Origin: a bacterium
GTDB lineage: Bacteria; Electryoneota; B3-LCP
NCBI GenBank assembly: GCA_026394195.1
Contig: JAPKYS010000022.1
Span: forward strand, 1-53,271
Direction of reading: 5' to 3'
DNA length: 53,271 nucleotides
Shown: piece after piece, positions 1 through 9,217 of the stretch
Layout: each line of letters begins with the position of its first letter
How positions within the stretch are numbered: the stretch's first letter is position 1
Position numbers and translations under genes: made by a program
The notes under the pieces: generated by a model
Database searches by the model: none
Told to the model about the DNA's origin: nothing
What the model saw: only the letters and a program-made list of their open reading frames with translations

Positions 1-30
1 AAGTCCGGGGACGGTATTTTTCGTATAACG

Positions 31-885
31 TCATTTCGAGCTCCTTCCGAGGATAAAGTCCGCAGCTTTTTGAGCCTTGCTCGAAGCCGAAATGACAAAT
101 TTGGAATCATTCGACAGGACTTTCAGCCATGAGCCGATATAAGCAGCCGAGTTTTCCAGAGTCTCTTGAGCAATTCCGGTGATTCCGCAGAGGAAAGCCG
201 CGCCTAATTCAGCGGTCAATTCTTCGCGAGAATAAACCTCATCTCCGAAATTGTGAATCTCCATGACTTCCGGTCGGTCCAGCCGGGATTGATGACCGGT
301 CGAATGAGTCAACTCGTGAAAAGCCACCGAGTAAAAGCCTTCAGCCGATTTGAAGGAATTCTTCGGTGGTAAGTTGACCAGATCGCGGCTCGGAGAATAA
401 TAGGCTCTATTACCACCGAAAGTCATCTCCGGTCGCTGCTGCATTTCAGCGATAATCTTTTCAGCTTGCTCAATCGGATTGATCTCTGATTTCTCTTCAG
501 ATTTGGGCAGGTGCTTTTCCGGAAGGTTTTCGCATTGTTCGAGGTTGAAAACGTAGGAATACCGCAGCAGAGGAATCGTTTTCTCGACGGTCGCGCCGTC
601 CTTTTCCTCTTCGATCTCCAAGTCCTTGTAAAATACGATCATTGACCCTTTTTCACCTCTGCGGATATTTCCACCGAGCGCGCTGCATTGATTAAACGTC
701 AACCAATAGCAGCTTGAATACTTTTCGCTCGGCAGCAGCCAAATATTGACTCCGCGATATTCTCTGCGGGAGATCAAGTTTTTGGCGATTCCGTCGGTAT
801 TCCAGGGACGTCTCCAAGGGATTTCTCCCTTTTCCAGCTCGTTTAAAATGCGAGCTGTTACGATCTCATAAACCTTGTTACTCAT
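31..885 (-). CDS. ardC: ArdC-type antirestriction protein
   Basis: The 284-residue protein has the two-part ArdC plan. An N-terminal single-stranded-DNA-binding domain (about residues 1-125, with the typical WRRPW and GxNxW/YWLTFNQ segments) is followed by a zincin-like domain with HELTHSTGH (HExxH) near residue 190 and a downstream acidic stretch EELTAELGAAFL. Known members are carried by plasmids and integrative elements and protect incoming DNA from restriction. AGAGG stands five bases before the ATG. A consensus promoter lies about 150 bases upstream. The gene diverges from the T9SS cargo genes to its right. Another mobile-element cassette (PrimPol, excisionase, integrase) lies 19-24 kb away, so ardC may be an outlying part of that element; this is inference. 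Family call is firm; element membership is not. Confidence 0.93.
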   Translation of the reverse strand: MSNKVYEIVTARILNELEKGEIPWRRPWNTDGIAKNLISRREYRGVNIWLLPSEKYSSCYWLTFNQCSALGGNIRRGEKGSMIVFYKDLEIEEEKDGATVEKTIPLLRYSYVFNLEQCENLPEKHLPKSEEKSEINPIEQAEKIIAEMQQRPEMTFGGNRAYYSPSRDLVNLPPKNSFKSAEGFYSVAFHELTHSTGHQSRLDRPEVMEIHNFGDEVYSREELTAELGAAFLCGITGIAQETLENSAAYIGSWLKVLSNDSKFVISASSKAQKAADFILGRSSK

Positions 886-913
886 TTTTGCCTCTTTGTT
901 TTAGACGTACAAA

Positions 914-987
914 TCCCCCAGATTTGTCAGAGTACAAGCCGAGGCTCGAAAACTCTCCAGTCCTCACGGATATGGAAATCTGGGGGA
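914..987. repeat. 12-bp inverted repeat in the ardC leader
   Basis: TCCCCCAGATTT at 914-925 is matched perfectly by AAATCTGGGGGA at 976-987, with a 50-base loop. It lies inside the predicted 5' untranslated leader of ardC, between promoter and start codon. It could form an RNA stem controlling ardC expression or be an operator. Function unknown. Confidence 0.6.
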
Positions 988-1036
988 AAGATGATTTTAA
1001 ACACAGAAACCTCGGACACTTGTTATTGACGCCTAT

Positions 1037-1065
1037 AATATACACAATAAAAACTTAAATGTCAA
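1037..1065 (-). promoter_or_regulatory. sigma-70 promoter for ardC
   Basis: Read on the minus strand: TTGACA (1065-1060), a 17-base spacer, TATATT (1042-1037). This is a full -35 consensus with ideal spacing. Transcription would start near 1030, giving a leader of about 145 bases before ardC. Confidence 0.7.
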
Positions 1066-1312
1066 TACCAATCGTCAAATAAATGAATTATTTTCGTCAG
1101 AATATCCGGGGAAAAGCCGGTAATATTGACTTCTGAGATAATAATGGTTATATATATAACTCTCTTCCCGCGCCTACGCGAGGAAACCTTGACCAAATCC
1201 AGTCTAAAAGCCGTCTAAAACCGAGCGAAAACCTTCGCCAAGGAGCCAAAGCGGAGACTCAGGACTTCTGCCTTGAGTCCTGAAATCTGCATTATCGGAC
1301 TCAATATAATGA

Positions 1313-1551
1313 CCGGCTCGGAAACCTTTTGAGCAGCTTTTGGACCGCTTTTAGACGCCTCTTGGCTCGCGCTGGAAATGACCGGGGGGGGGGCGCTAAT
1401 CGGCAAGATAAGTGTGCAAAACCGGAGATGGTGGGCATTTGTGCGAAAGGGTACTATCTATCCGCTCGCTATGTGTTTTGAATTTTTTATGACCCGGGGG
1501 GGTATTGCTGGAATAACCGAAGTAAAAACCCCTTCGGGAGTCCCGTTCCAG
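1313..1551 (-). repeat. Dispersed non-coding repeat, copy A, interrupted by a ~111-bp insertion
   Basis: Read on the minus strand, both halves match the 115-bp sequence at 43353-43467: the CTGGAACGGGACTCCCGA block and the GAGCCAAGAG block. Here a stretch of about 111 bp splits the two halves. It is bordered by ATGACC plus ten G (1378-1393) and ATGACCC plus seven G (1489-1502), like a target-site duplication. I see no credible gene in it; the short open frames across 1215-1593 have no recognisable content and depend on the G runs. Confidence 0.6.
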
Positions 1552-1630
1552 TTGGGGGGAGAGAAGGGATGGGTGGTGGTGGGGTTTTAACATGAGGTAA
1601 TAATTGCTCCCACAATTCCCAAAAAAAGAC

Positions 1631-1659
1631 TTGACTATTAAATATTCGGGTGTTAAATT
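1631..1659 (+). promoter_or_regulatory. Promoter ahead of a short leader or small RNA
   Basis: TTGACT (1631-1636), 17 bases, TAAATT (1654-1659). A transcript starting near 1666 would reach the terminator hairpin at 1759-1795 after about 130 bases. It may be a leader of the large T9SS cargo gene that starts at 1847 or an independent small RNA. It contains a possible 38-codon frame beginning ATGGACTTTG at 1699, with no recognisable product. Confidence 0.5.
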
Positions 1660-1758
1660 AAATTTAGCGCTTTTAGTTTTCTTGAGCAGGAGCTGAATAT
1701 GGACTTTGTTTTTGCTTCGCTCGCAGCAGTAAACTGGAATATCCTCGCAGAAAAGAAA

Positions 1759-1795
1759 CCCGATGAGACTTTAAGAGAGTCTCAAGCGGGTTTTT
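1759..1795 (+). terminator. Intrinsic terminator upstream of the 1674-residue cargo gene
   Basis: CCCG plus TGAGACT pair with AGTCTCA plus CGGG across a 7-base loop, followed by TTTTT. It lies 50 bases before the cargo start codon. It either ends a short RNA made from the promoter at 1631 or works as an attenuator for the cargo gene. The minus-strand reading also ends in a T-rich run, so it could be bidirectional. Confidence 0.75.
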
Positions 1796-1846
1796 GTGTC
1801 TATACAGGTTAAGATCAAATTCAAACAAACAAAGGTGGAGGTAGTC

Positions 1847-4800
1847 ATGAAAAAGTTAATGCTGGTTTTAGCGGCGGTAGTCGGAGTGCTGCTGTTGGTA
1901 TGCGGTCGTCAGGCACAGGGGAGTTGGCCATATTTGCCAAGCTGGACTTCTGGTGATGAAAGGTTCACAATGAGCGTCGCTCTTGCTGATTTGAACCATG
2001 ACGGTTATTTGGACCTGATAACCGGAAACTACAAATACCCTTACCAGTATAGCGGAAACGCTTGGGACCTTCAAGTGAGTGACATAGGTGATTATTTAGT
2101 CGCCTACGAAGGTTCTGGTACTACTCCTTACCTTGCAGTATTTCCCACGACATATGAAAACCTACCTGCCCGTTGTATCGACTGCATCGCAGTAGCGGAC
2201 TATGACAAAGATGGAGACCCAGATGTCGCGATTGGTGCCGTTGTCGGTAAAGGTAACGATGGAGGAATTTGGGTCTATGATAACCTATATAATCCATTAG
2301 GTCAAGGCGATCGACCAGATTTTGATGATTTATTCGATGAAGATTACGTCTGGCACCCCAATGATTCCTATGATTGTCACGTAGTGCGGTGGGTGGACGT
2401 TAACGGAGATGGTGACTTGGATCTCGTGACTCTTGAAGTCAACAGCATCATACGGATTTACGAAAATCAGTACCCGTTGATAAGTGATTGTGGATACCTT
2501 GATAAGACTCCGATCGAATTCGATTATCAAACAAGCGATCCCGGACAAAATTCCATAAATCCTGATGATATTCCTTTGCCTATCAGCGGGACGACAATGG
2601 AATTCGGAGATATGGATAGAGACGGTTATCCCGATCTCTTTGTCAACTGTGGCCCTATGCCGAAGATATTTAAAAATATCGGTGCTCCCAACTACTTCAA
2701 TACGGCCAATGTCTACACGATTGATGTAGCCGCTTGGCGACTCCTATATCCTTATCCAGAAGTGTTCAAGGAAAACGCCTTCTGTGCATCGTTCGGATTC
2801 TTCAATAATAACCCTGCTGCTACCCCTCCCGAACCACCCGTGCTTGCGATTGGCACGATGAATTTTGGTGATGGTGTCCCTGGAAATTCGGGTTATTTCG
2901 GCAGCTGGAGAAATGATGTCTACGCCTTGGATGGCAACAATATACTGCAACATGTCTGGCAATCTGATGAGACGCTGGATGCTTCAGGCGGAGCTCAAAA
3001 AACGCAACTCGTAACTGACATTCAGTGGGCTACTGTAGCTGGAACGCAATCAAATATGGATTTAGTCACAAGCTCTTATCCCACTTATTTGAATTCAACG
3101 ACAACTTGGGATAGAGGTCAAGAATTCTTATATCCTGACCCATCCCAATCTCAAAGTGATCCATTTAATGGAACTAATAGAACCTCAACCTGGCAAAGTT
3201 CAGAACCTGACCTCTCCACCAGCTTGGCGCTGGGAGACGTTGGTTATCATTTCACCTATGATCTGAACTCATGCACAAGCGTTGAAATTCCGGTGTTGAC
3301 CGTTAACAACGAGGAGATAGGATTTTACTACCTTCCCACCTTTCCGTTCTTCGATATAGAGAAGGTTCAGGAATATCACAGTGATTCATGGCATACAATC
3401 GATGAAGATCTATGGTGTTATGATCCTGTCAACGGTTGGATTTCAATTTCCACTTTTGGGGAACATCCGCCATTGGAAAACTCGACGGCGATAAGAGTCG
3501 CCTACCACCCCTACTCCGAAATGGATCTGGCGGTGGGTAATGATGGTAAAAACGCGCTCTACCTCTGGGATGGGGTAGAAGGTACGACATATCCCGTTAA
3601 CCCAACCCACGAAATCACTGTAGTCACACCAACGTCTGTGAATGATCTTCACGTCTACGATCCCGCCGATTATAACATCGACAACTCCAATGAGATCGAT
3701 TTGATGGCGAAGGACGCTATCGGGGGGGGATACACTTGGTTTTGGGGGCTTTTTTCGAACACACCCGACGAAGTCGCTGAGGGGTTAGAACAGAATCCAA
3801 ATTTCAAGCGAGTCTTAATGCCGTACAGTTGGAATCTTGAGATATTCCAGGGGCATTTTTTCTGGGACAGATTGGATCAAAACCTCGATAAAGTCTACGA
3901 TGTAGGTCCAGGAAATATCAATGTCCACCTCTTCACTACGGGGAGCGAAGGTCCACCCTGGGTGCAAGGTCAACTACAAATCCAAGGTGATCCTAAAAAC
4001 CGCACGACGGATGAGCGATTACATACCATGATGGTTCGAGCAATCGTGAATCGCTACAGACCAAATGGTATGTATGATCAATATTCGGTTATTGACGCTG
4101 GAAACGCTTGGGAAGATTGGGGTGTTCAGACCTTTCAATTCGACAACGAACCTGAAAACCTCACTGCCTATGACTATTGGCAAGCTGGTAACCAGACAGG
4201 CAGACCTGATGCGGTTGATTCTTGCATAATAGCGTTAGCTACGAGAATGTACTATGAATACCAGATGATCAAAGAAATTGGCGATGACCCAAGCTATCTG
4301 TGCCAGCTCAATGTGGTTTCGCCGAACTGGGCAGATCATTATCCCTACCAATTCTCGACTGGCACGCTCCCTCCCCCAAATGCCTCAAAATTCAGGCTAC
4401 AGCCTATGCCATACCTGAACGCGCTGAATAATGTGTCGTTGTCCAGTATCCCAATCCCCGGAACTGACCAACAACACGTTCTCTGGAGATTCACTGATTA
4501 TATCAGTCAGCAAATATACAACGACAAAGATGGGACTGGTGGACCGCCCGGTCAGGATCCCTTCATCGAAGAGCATGTCGGCAGCAATGAGCAGTTAAAA
4601 ATCGGGTTCGAGCAACTCTATTGGGGTTACTACACTGAGGGCTTAGGAACATATGTCTGGGAACAGAGTGGTTTCCCAGCGGATTGGGCGCCAGTCATGC
4701 AGATGCCTGGCAGCGCCTATTCCGAGCACCCCTTTGTGGCGATAGAATGGGTTTATGAGCCCGACGAAATAAGTTTCCTGAATGATTATAACACGGCTCA

Positions 4801-6871
4801 CTTAGCAGAGTCGTTTAGTGTGGACGTCTTCCCAACCAACGCAGAAAAAAATCATCGTCTGCTGACCAACGATTTATCTTGCAACTTCTTTTGGGAAAAG
4901 ACGCCCAACCCGGTGTACAATAGCATTGCCGGGCTGCTGAATGATCCAGGTGGGGACGGGAAAGTGTGCCGTGAAGTGAAAGATACCGTCATTCCTCAGC
5001 TGTACAATAATGACGATGTAACGGTTCATTCAATTACCTACTGTCCGATAGGGGAAGATAATCCCGCTGTCGATGATAACTGGAAGCATTGGAACACCTT
5101 CATCCGGACTGACTATGGGCAGGCAGGTGTAAACCAGTTCGCAAAACAGGATTGGGATTTCACTTTGGCAGAGTGGTATTCACAGACTGGTAGCGAAGAA
5201 GCCATGTATCAGCAACATTGTGCTACACCCACCGGGAATGAATTCGAGAAAGGAATCGATCATACAGCTATAGAAGGTCCGCCTCCAGAATGGCATCATA
5301 CGGTGACAGTTCCTTTCAATGAAGGCGAGATGGGTCCAGCCATGCTCACCTTGAATCAAGTCACGGATGCATCATCCGTTCATGATCAATCCATCACCCT
5401 CCACACCGGCTGGAATCTGGTGTCGTGGAATATCGTGCCACCAGATCCTGATTGGCCAATTACACCGCTTCTGATGCAGGAAATTCTCCCCACCACTCAA
5501 CTCCCAGACCCTCCGACATGGTTTCAAACCACGAATGGTAAGCTCTGGACACATGAACATGCTGAAGAGTGGTGGAATTATCCAGAATATCTCGGTTCTG
5601 GAAGTTGGGTCTGGGATTTGAATTTCGCCTACTATCTAAAACTTGACCAACCGCACTGCTGGAATGATTTCACTAATCGTGAGCTGATTGATCGCACAGA
5701 TTTTTCAATTGAGCCTTCGGCTGCTTGGGATGATCTGGATCCTTTCAACCCGGATGCCTACACCAACGGCTGGTTCTTCATGGGATATTCAGCGCCGGGT
5801 TACTGTAAGTTGGCGACTAACTTCAACACTCCCAACCCTCCCAATGGGGGTCCGGATTACAACGACTACGTCGGGCCGCTTCACTGGCTCATGTGGAATA
5901 GTAGTTCTCAAAACTATACTCATAAAACTCAAAATGACCAATACCTGATCATCGTCAAGGACGATAAAGGTAAAGTCTACATCCCCTGGGATCCCAATTC
6001 TCAGGTGCCTACAGAGTTTGGAGAGATCGATCAAATTGGTGTCTTGGAACCGGGTCGTGGGTACTTTTTAGGGTTTCGGCGACCCACCGCCTCAATAAAT
6101 TTCGCCGGCTGGGCAGCCTATCCCGGCTGGCCTCAAAACAGTCTTCCGTCTGATCCAAAAGTGGTGCAGGCGCAAACCGCGTCAGGCAGCCATTTCCAAT
6201 TCACTAAATACACTCAGTGGTCTTATCCAGTGATGATTGACACCGTCGATTTGAACCAGACTCCCATGACCGCAGGGGATGAAATCGGTATTTTCGATGG
6301 CGATCTCTGCGTCGGAGCAGGCGTCTTTCAGGGATCGTTCCCGTTGGTGATTTCGACCTGGAAGGATGATTTCACCACACCGAATATACTGGACGGGTAT
6401 TTAGCCGGGCACGAGATGACCTTCGTTTGGTTTGACGCTTCATCCAACTCCGAGATCACTTTTGTACTGCCTCCGACGGTGCAAGCATCAGAAGACGATC
6501 CCGTAGCGCCGATGCATTCGTGTTTCGGAGCGGGCGTTTATGCTTTGCGCAGCATGGTCTACGGAGCCCAATCTGTCTTGCAACTCCCGACGGAATACAA
6601 ACTGAAGCAAAATTATCCCAACCCGTTCAATGCAGTGACGGCTATCCCCTTCGATCTGCCGCAGAGATCGAAGGTCAGGGTCGAACTCTACAACGTCCGA
6701 GGTCAATTGGTATCTGTCCTCTTCGATGGGATTAAACCGGCTGGCTATGAGAAAATCGTCTGCAGCGCCCGAGATTTCGCTTCCGGCGTGTACTTTTACC
6801 GCGCTTCCGCTGAGGGCTTAGAACGCGATGGGAAATTCAACAGCGTCGGGAAAATGCTGTTGTTGAAATAA
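1847..6871 (+). CDS. Large T9SS-exported FG-GAP/VCBS propeller protein
   Basis: Predicted 1674 residues, secreted. The start chosen is the ATG after GGTGGAGGT, giving a clean signal peptide (MKKLMLVLAAVVGVLLLVCG); an upstream GTG at 1796 falls inside the terminator and is unlikely. Calcium-binding-type FG-GAP/VCBS motifs occur in the first third (LNHDGYLDL, YDKDGDPDV, VNGDGDLDL, MDRDGYPDL). The long middle has no family I recognise. The region near residue 1200 contains a TGWNLVSWN phrase common in T9SS cargo of this group. The last about 85 residues are a type A sorting domain (NYPNPFNAVTAIPFDLP, then FASGVYFYR and a KMLLLK end). By family knowledge such proteins cross the outer membrane through T9SS and are anchored or released. 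Substrate unknown. An aspartate-rich propeller suggests calcium-stabilised surface binding. Confidence 0.88.
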   Translation: MKKLMLVLAAVVGVLLLVCGRQAQGSWPYLPSWTSGDERFTMSVALADLNHDGYLDLITGNYKYPYQYSGNAWDLQVSDIGDYLVAYEGSGTTPYLAVFPTTYENLPARCIDCIAVADYDKDGDPDVAIGAVVGKGNDGGIWVYDNLYNPLGQGDRPDFDDLFDEDYVWHPNDSYDCHVVRWVDVNGDGDLDLVTLEVNSIIRIYENQYPLISDCGYLDKTPIEFDYQTSDPGQNSINPDDIPLPISGTTMEFGDMDRDGYPDLFVNCGPMPKIFKNIGAPNYFNTANVYTIDVAAWRLLYPYPEVFKENAFCASFGFFNNNPAATPPEPPVLAIGTMNFGDGVPGNSGYFGSWRNDVYALDGNNILQHVWQSDETLDASGGAQKTQLVTDIQWATVAGTQSNMDLVTSSYPTYLNSTTTWDRGQEFLYPDPSQSQSDPFNGTNRTSTWQSSEPDLSTSLALGDVGYHFTYDLNSCTSVEIPVLTVNNEEIGFYYLPTFPFFDIEKVQEYHSDSWHTIDEDLWCYDPVNGWISISTFGEHPPLENSTAIRVAYHPYSEMDLAVGNDGKNALYLWDGVEGTTYPVNPTHEITVVTPTSVNDLHVYDPADYNIDNSNEIDLMAKDAIGGGYTWFWGLFSNTPDEVAEGLEQNPNFKRVLMPYSWNLEIFQGHFFWDRLDQNLDKVYDVGPGNINVHLFTTGSEGPPWVQGQLQIQGDPKNRTTDERLHTMMVRAIVNRYRPNGMYDQYSVIDAGNAWEDWGVQTFQFDNEPENLTAYDYWQAGNQTGRPDAVDSCIIALATRMYYEYQMIKEIGDDPSYLCQLNVVSPNWADHYPYQFSTGTLPPPNASKFRLQPMPYLNALNNVSLSSIPIPGTDQQHVLWRFTDYISQQIYNDKDGTGGPPGQDPFIEEHVGSNEQLKIGFEQLYWGYYTEGLGTYVWEQSGFPADWAPVMQMPGSAYSEHPFVAIEWVYEPDEISFLNDYNTAHLAESFSVDVFPTNAEKNHRLLTNDLSCNFFWEKTPNPVYNSIAGLLNDPGGDGKVCREVKDTVIPQLYNNDDVTVHSITYCPIGEDNPAVDDNWKHWNTFIRTDYGQAGVNQFAKQDWDFTLAEWYSQTGSEEAMYQQHCATPTGNEFEKGIDHTAIEGPPPEWHHTVTVPFNEGEMGPAMLTLNQVTDASSVHDQSITLHTGWNLVSWNIVPPDPDWPITPLLMQEILPTTQLPDPPTWFQTTNGKLWTHEHAEEWWNYPEYLGSGSWVWDLNFAYYLKLDQPHCWNDFTNRELIDRTDFSIEPSAAWDDLDPFNPDAYTNGWFFMGYSAPGYCKLATNFNTPNPPNGGPDYNDYVGPLHWLMWNSSSQNYTHKTQNDQYLIIVKDDKGKVYIPWDPNSQVPTEFGEIDQIGVLEPGRGYFLGFRRPTASINFAGWAAYPGWPQNSLPSDPKVVQAQTASGSHFQFTKYTQWSYPVMIDTVDLNQTPMTAGDEIGIFDGDLCVGAGVFQGSFPLVISTWKDDFTTPNILDGYLAGHEMTFVWFDASSNSEITFVLPPTVQASEDDPVAPMHSCFGAGVYALRSMVYGAQSVLQLPTEYKLKQNYPNPFNAVTAIPFDLPQRSKVRVELYNVRGQLVSVLFDGIKPAGYEKIVCSARDFASGVYFYRASAEGLERDGKFNSVGKMLLLK

Positions 6872-6881
6872 AATCGCTGGG

Positions 6882-7029
6882 TAGGATAGACATTCTTGTC
6901 TGTCCTATGCCATACCCAATAACAGTCAGGCAGGAATGCCTGACCTCCCCAAGAGGGGCGTAGGGGCGTTTAATTAAACGCCCTGTCAAGGGAACGTAAC
7001 GGTAGGGGCACGGCATGCCGTGCCCCTAC
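6882..7029. repeat. Cluster of four back-to-back palindromes
   Basis: The 225-base gap between the two cargo genes holds four separate hairpins: an 11-bp stem at 6882-6907 with one G-T pair; GTCAGGCA/TGCCTGAC at 6925-6944; a perfect 20-bp palindrome at 6964-6983 centred on TTTAATTAAA; and a perfect 28-bp palindrome at 7002-7029 (GTAGGGGCACGGCA and its reverse complement). Palindromes of this GTAGGGGC style are dispersed in many bacterial genomes, as repetitive extragenic palindromes or small mobile elements. They could also terminate transcription, but none is followed by a good T run except the last (complementary to an A run). Confidence 0.8.
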
Positions 7030-7096
7030 AAAAAAATCAGCGCCATCAGTTGAATCAGCGGGAATCTGCGATTCAGAAAATAAAATGGAGACACCC

Positions 7097-9172
7097 ATGA
7101 AACCCATAATCATCCTCATCCTCACATTCCCTGCGCTGCTCTACGCTCAAGACTTCCAATTCCGGTTTGAGCCGGAAGGCATTCCGGTGGAAATTCAAGG
7201 GTGGAGACCGTTCACGCCCTGGGCAGGGGGATTAAGCCAGAGCGAACCCGTTTTTACCGACATAGATTCAGACGGTGATTTAGATTTATTCATGGGACAA
7301 TATTCCGGAAATGTTTCATATTTTATAAACATTGGATCTGGTCAAATTGCATATTTCAATCTAATAACTTACCAATTGGATTCTTTATACTCCATGACGA
7401 ATTGGGGTCGTTCAAGCCCAGATTTTTGCGACATAGACCATGATGGAGATTTGGATGCAATTATTGGTAGTGGATATGTAGCTTTGATAAAAAATCTTGG
7501 GAATTCATCAAATCCAAATTTTCAGGCATCTCGCGATACCCTTTTTGATACAAATGGCAATATTGTGTTTGGTACCTATGTGACTCTCGTGGATATTGAT
7601 TCTGATAACGATATGGATCTGATCTGTGGAGAGTGGATGGGGCATTTACAGTTTTATCGTAATATTGGGACTCCAGATAGTTTTTCATTTTATTTGGAAG
7701 GAAATCCATGGTTGGGGATCAATGTGGGGAATAATGGGTATGCCGACCCAACCTTTGTCGATATCGATGCCGACGGCGACTATGATCTCTTCATCGGCGA
7801 ACGGTACGGCAAAATCTGGTACTACCGTAACGACGGAGATTCGGTGAACTACAATTTCACTTATGTGACTGACAACTACGCCGGAATCGACGTGGGAGAC
7901 TTAGCTTCGCCAGAATTCGCCGATATTAACGGAGATGGCGATTATGACCTATTCGTGGGGCGGGAAGCGAATGCGACGGATCGCATCGGTGACGTTTTCT
8001 TCTATGAAAACAACGGCACACCGCAGGTTGCGCAATTCAATCTGGTTGCAAGAGATTACCTTTCCTTAGATTTGGGATATGTCGGATTAAAGCCAGAACT
8101 CATTGATATTAATGGGGATCAGGATAAGGATCTAATCGCCGGAATTTCTTCGCAGCTTGACTATTTTTCAAACGTCGGTACTGCGACTGATCCTGAATAT
8201 TCATTCACTGAAGAGGGATTCGCTGGAATTACTTTACCTGGATTATTCCCTTGTTTCGCCGATTTAGACGCAGATGGAGATTATGATCTGCTCTGCGGAC
8301 AAGCAGCGATTCCGGGTCCCCCCTACTTAGCCTTGTATTTGAATGAAGGAACACTTTACCACCCCAATTTCCAAATTTATAGTTCACAGTATTTGACTAA
8401 TCCTGATTTTGAGGTCATTATTAATCCAGGGCTTGCAGATATTGACGCTGATGGTGATCTTGATCTCTTCGTTAGTTCAAGCAATGGGAATTTTTATTTT
8501 TACCGGAATGTTGGCACACCATTTTGGCCAAATTTTGTTTATGTAACTAACCAATGGCAGGGCATTCATTACGCTTATCCAGACGATGGATGGCGAGGTT
8601 TCACCTTCGGAGATCTCGATGAGGATAGTGATTTAGATTTGTTGATTTATCGACAAGTTGGCGATCAGATGAGTTATAATCTAGCCTTTTACCGCAATGT
8701 GGGAATTCCACAAAATCCGATTATGTCATTAGTGACCAATAATTTGCTAGCAGATAGTGTTAAAACCGCATGTCCCTATTTGACGGATATTGATTCAGAC
8801 GGTGATCTTGATCTTTTCTGTGGTAGTGGAGATGGTGGCATATTCTTTTTCCGCAACATCACCGGAGACAGCACCGCCGTGCTGCAACCTACCAAAATGC
8901 GCCCGCGGCCCAGCCGTGCTACGCTGTCTATCGGGCCTAATCCGTCCAATCCCATCTCGCTTATCTCCTTCTCGCTGCCCTCGCCGCAGGAGGTGTCGCT
9001 TTCGGTTTACAACATCCTCGGCAGTAAAGTCGCTACGCTGGTATCCGGCAAGCAGTCCGCCGGAGACCACACCGTCAGCTGGAACGCAACGGGCAATGCT
9101 TCGGGGGTGTATTTGGTGAGGCTGGAAACACCGCAGGAGGAGGTAACGGCGAAGGTGGTGGTGGTGAAATAG
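7097..9172 (+). CDS. T9SS-exported protein with ten FG-GAP/VCBS repeats
   Basis: Predicted 691 residues. The ATG at 7097 follows GGAG by six bases and opens a signal peptide (MKPIIILILTFPALLYAQ); the ATG twelve bases earlier has no ribosome site. Ten D-x-D-x-D-G-D-x-D-type repeats run through residues about 55-600 (for example DIDSDGDLDL, DINGDGDYDL, DLDADGDYDL), enough for one or two beta-propellers. The C-terminal about 80 residues are a type A sorting domain with the variant motif GPNPSNPISLISF, ending VVVVK. That tail is closely related at DNA level to the broken gene at 36237-36572. Likely a surface or secreted adhesion or binding protein; ligand unknown. Confidence 0.88.
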   Translation: MKPIIILILTFPALLYAQDFQFRFEPEGIPVEIQGWRPFTPWAGGLSQSEPVFTDIDSDGDLDLFMGQYSGNVSYFINIGSGQIAYFNLITYQLDSLYSMTNWGRSSPDFCDIDHDGDLDAIIGSGYVALIKNLGNSSNPNFQASRDTLFDTNGNIVFGTYVTLVDIDSDNDMDLICGEWMGHLQFYRNIGTPDSFSFYLEGNPWLGINVGNNGYADPTFVDIDADGDYDLFIGERYGKIWYYRNDGDSVNYNFTYVTDNYAGIDVGDLASPEFADINGDGDYDLFVGREANATDRIGDVFFYENNGTPQVAQFNLVARDYLSLDLGYVGLKPELIDINGDQDKDLIAGISSQLDYFSNVGTATDPEYSFTEEGFAGITLPGLFPCFADLDADGDYDLLCGQAAIPGPPYLALYLNEGTLYHPNFQIYSSQYLTNPDFEVIINPGLADIDADGDLDLFVSSSNGNFYFYRNVGTPFWPNFVYVTNQWQGIHYAYPDDGWRGFTFGDLDEDSDLDLLIYRQVGDQMSYNLAFYRNVGIPQNPIMSLVTNNLLADSVKTACPYLTDIDSDGDLDLFCGSGDGGIFFFRNITGDSTAVLQPTKMRPRPSRATLSIGPNPSNPISLISFSLPSPQEVSLSVYNILGSKVATLVSGKQSAGDHTVSWNATGNASGVYLVRLETPQEEVTAKVVVVK

Positions 9173-9195
9173 GAGTAAAATAACCGAGTCCTTTG

Positions 9196-9217
9196 GGCGT
9201 CTTTTGACGCCTTTTTT
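9196..9217 (+). terminator. Intrinsic terminator after the ten-repeat cargo gene
   Basis: GGCGTC, loop TTTT, GACGCC, then six T. It stands 23 bases after the stop codon. Confidence 0.85.

Noticed and set aside
1378..1593. Two short frames on opposite strands in the ardC-cargo gap
   Set aside because: They depend on G runs, sit in the dispersed repeat and have no recognisable content.
1..9217. Left attachment site (copy of tRNA-Lys(TTT) 3' end)
   Set aside because: I searched by eye for the tRNA's T-arm and acceptor end (GGGAATCGAACCC and GAGAATGG) and found no copy; the boundary may lie outside the window.
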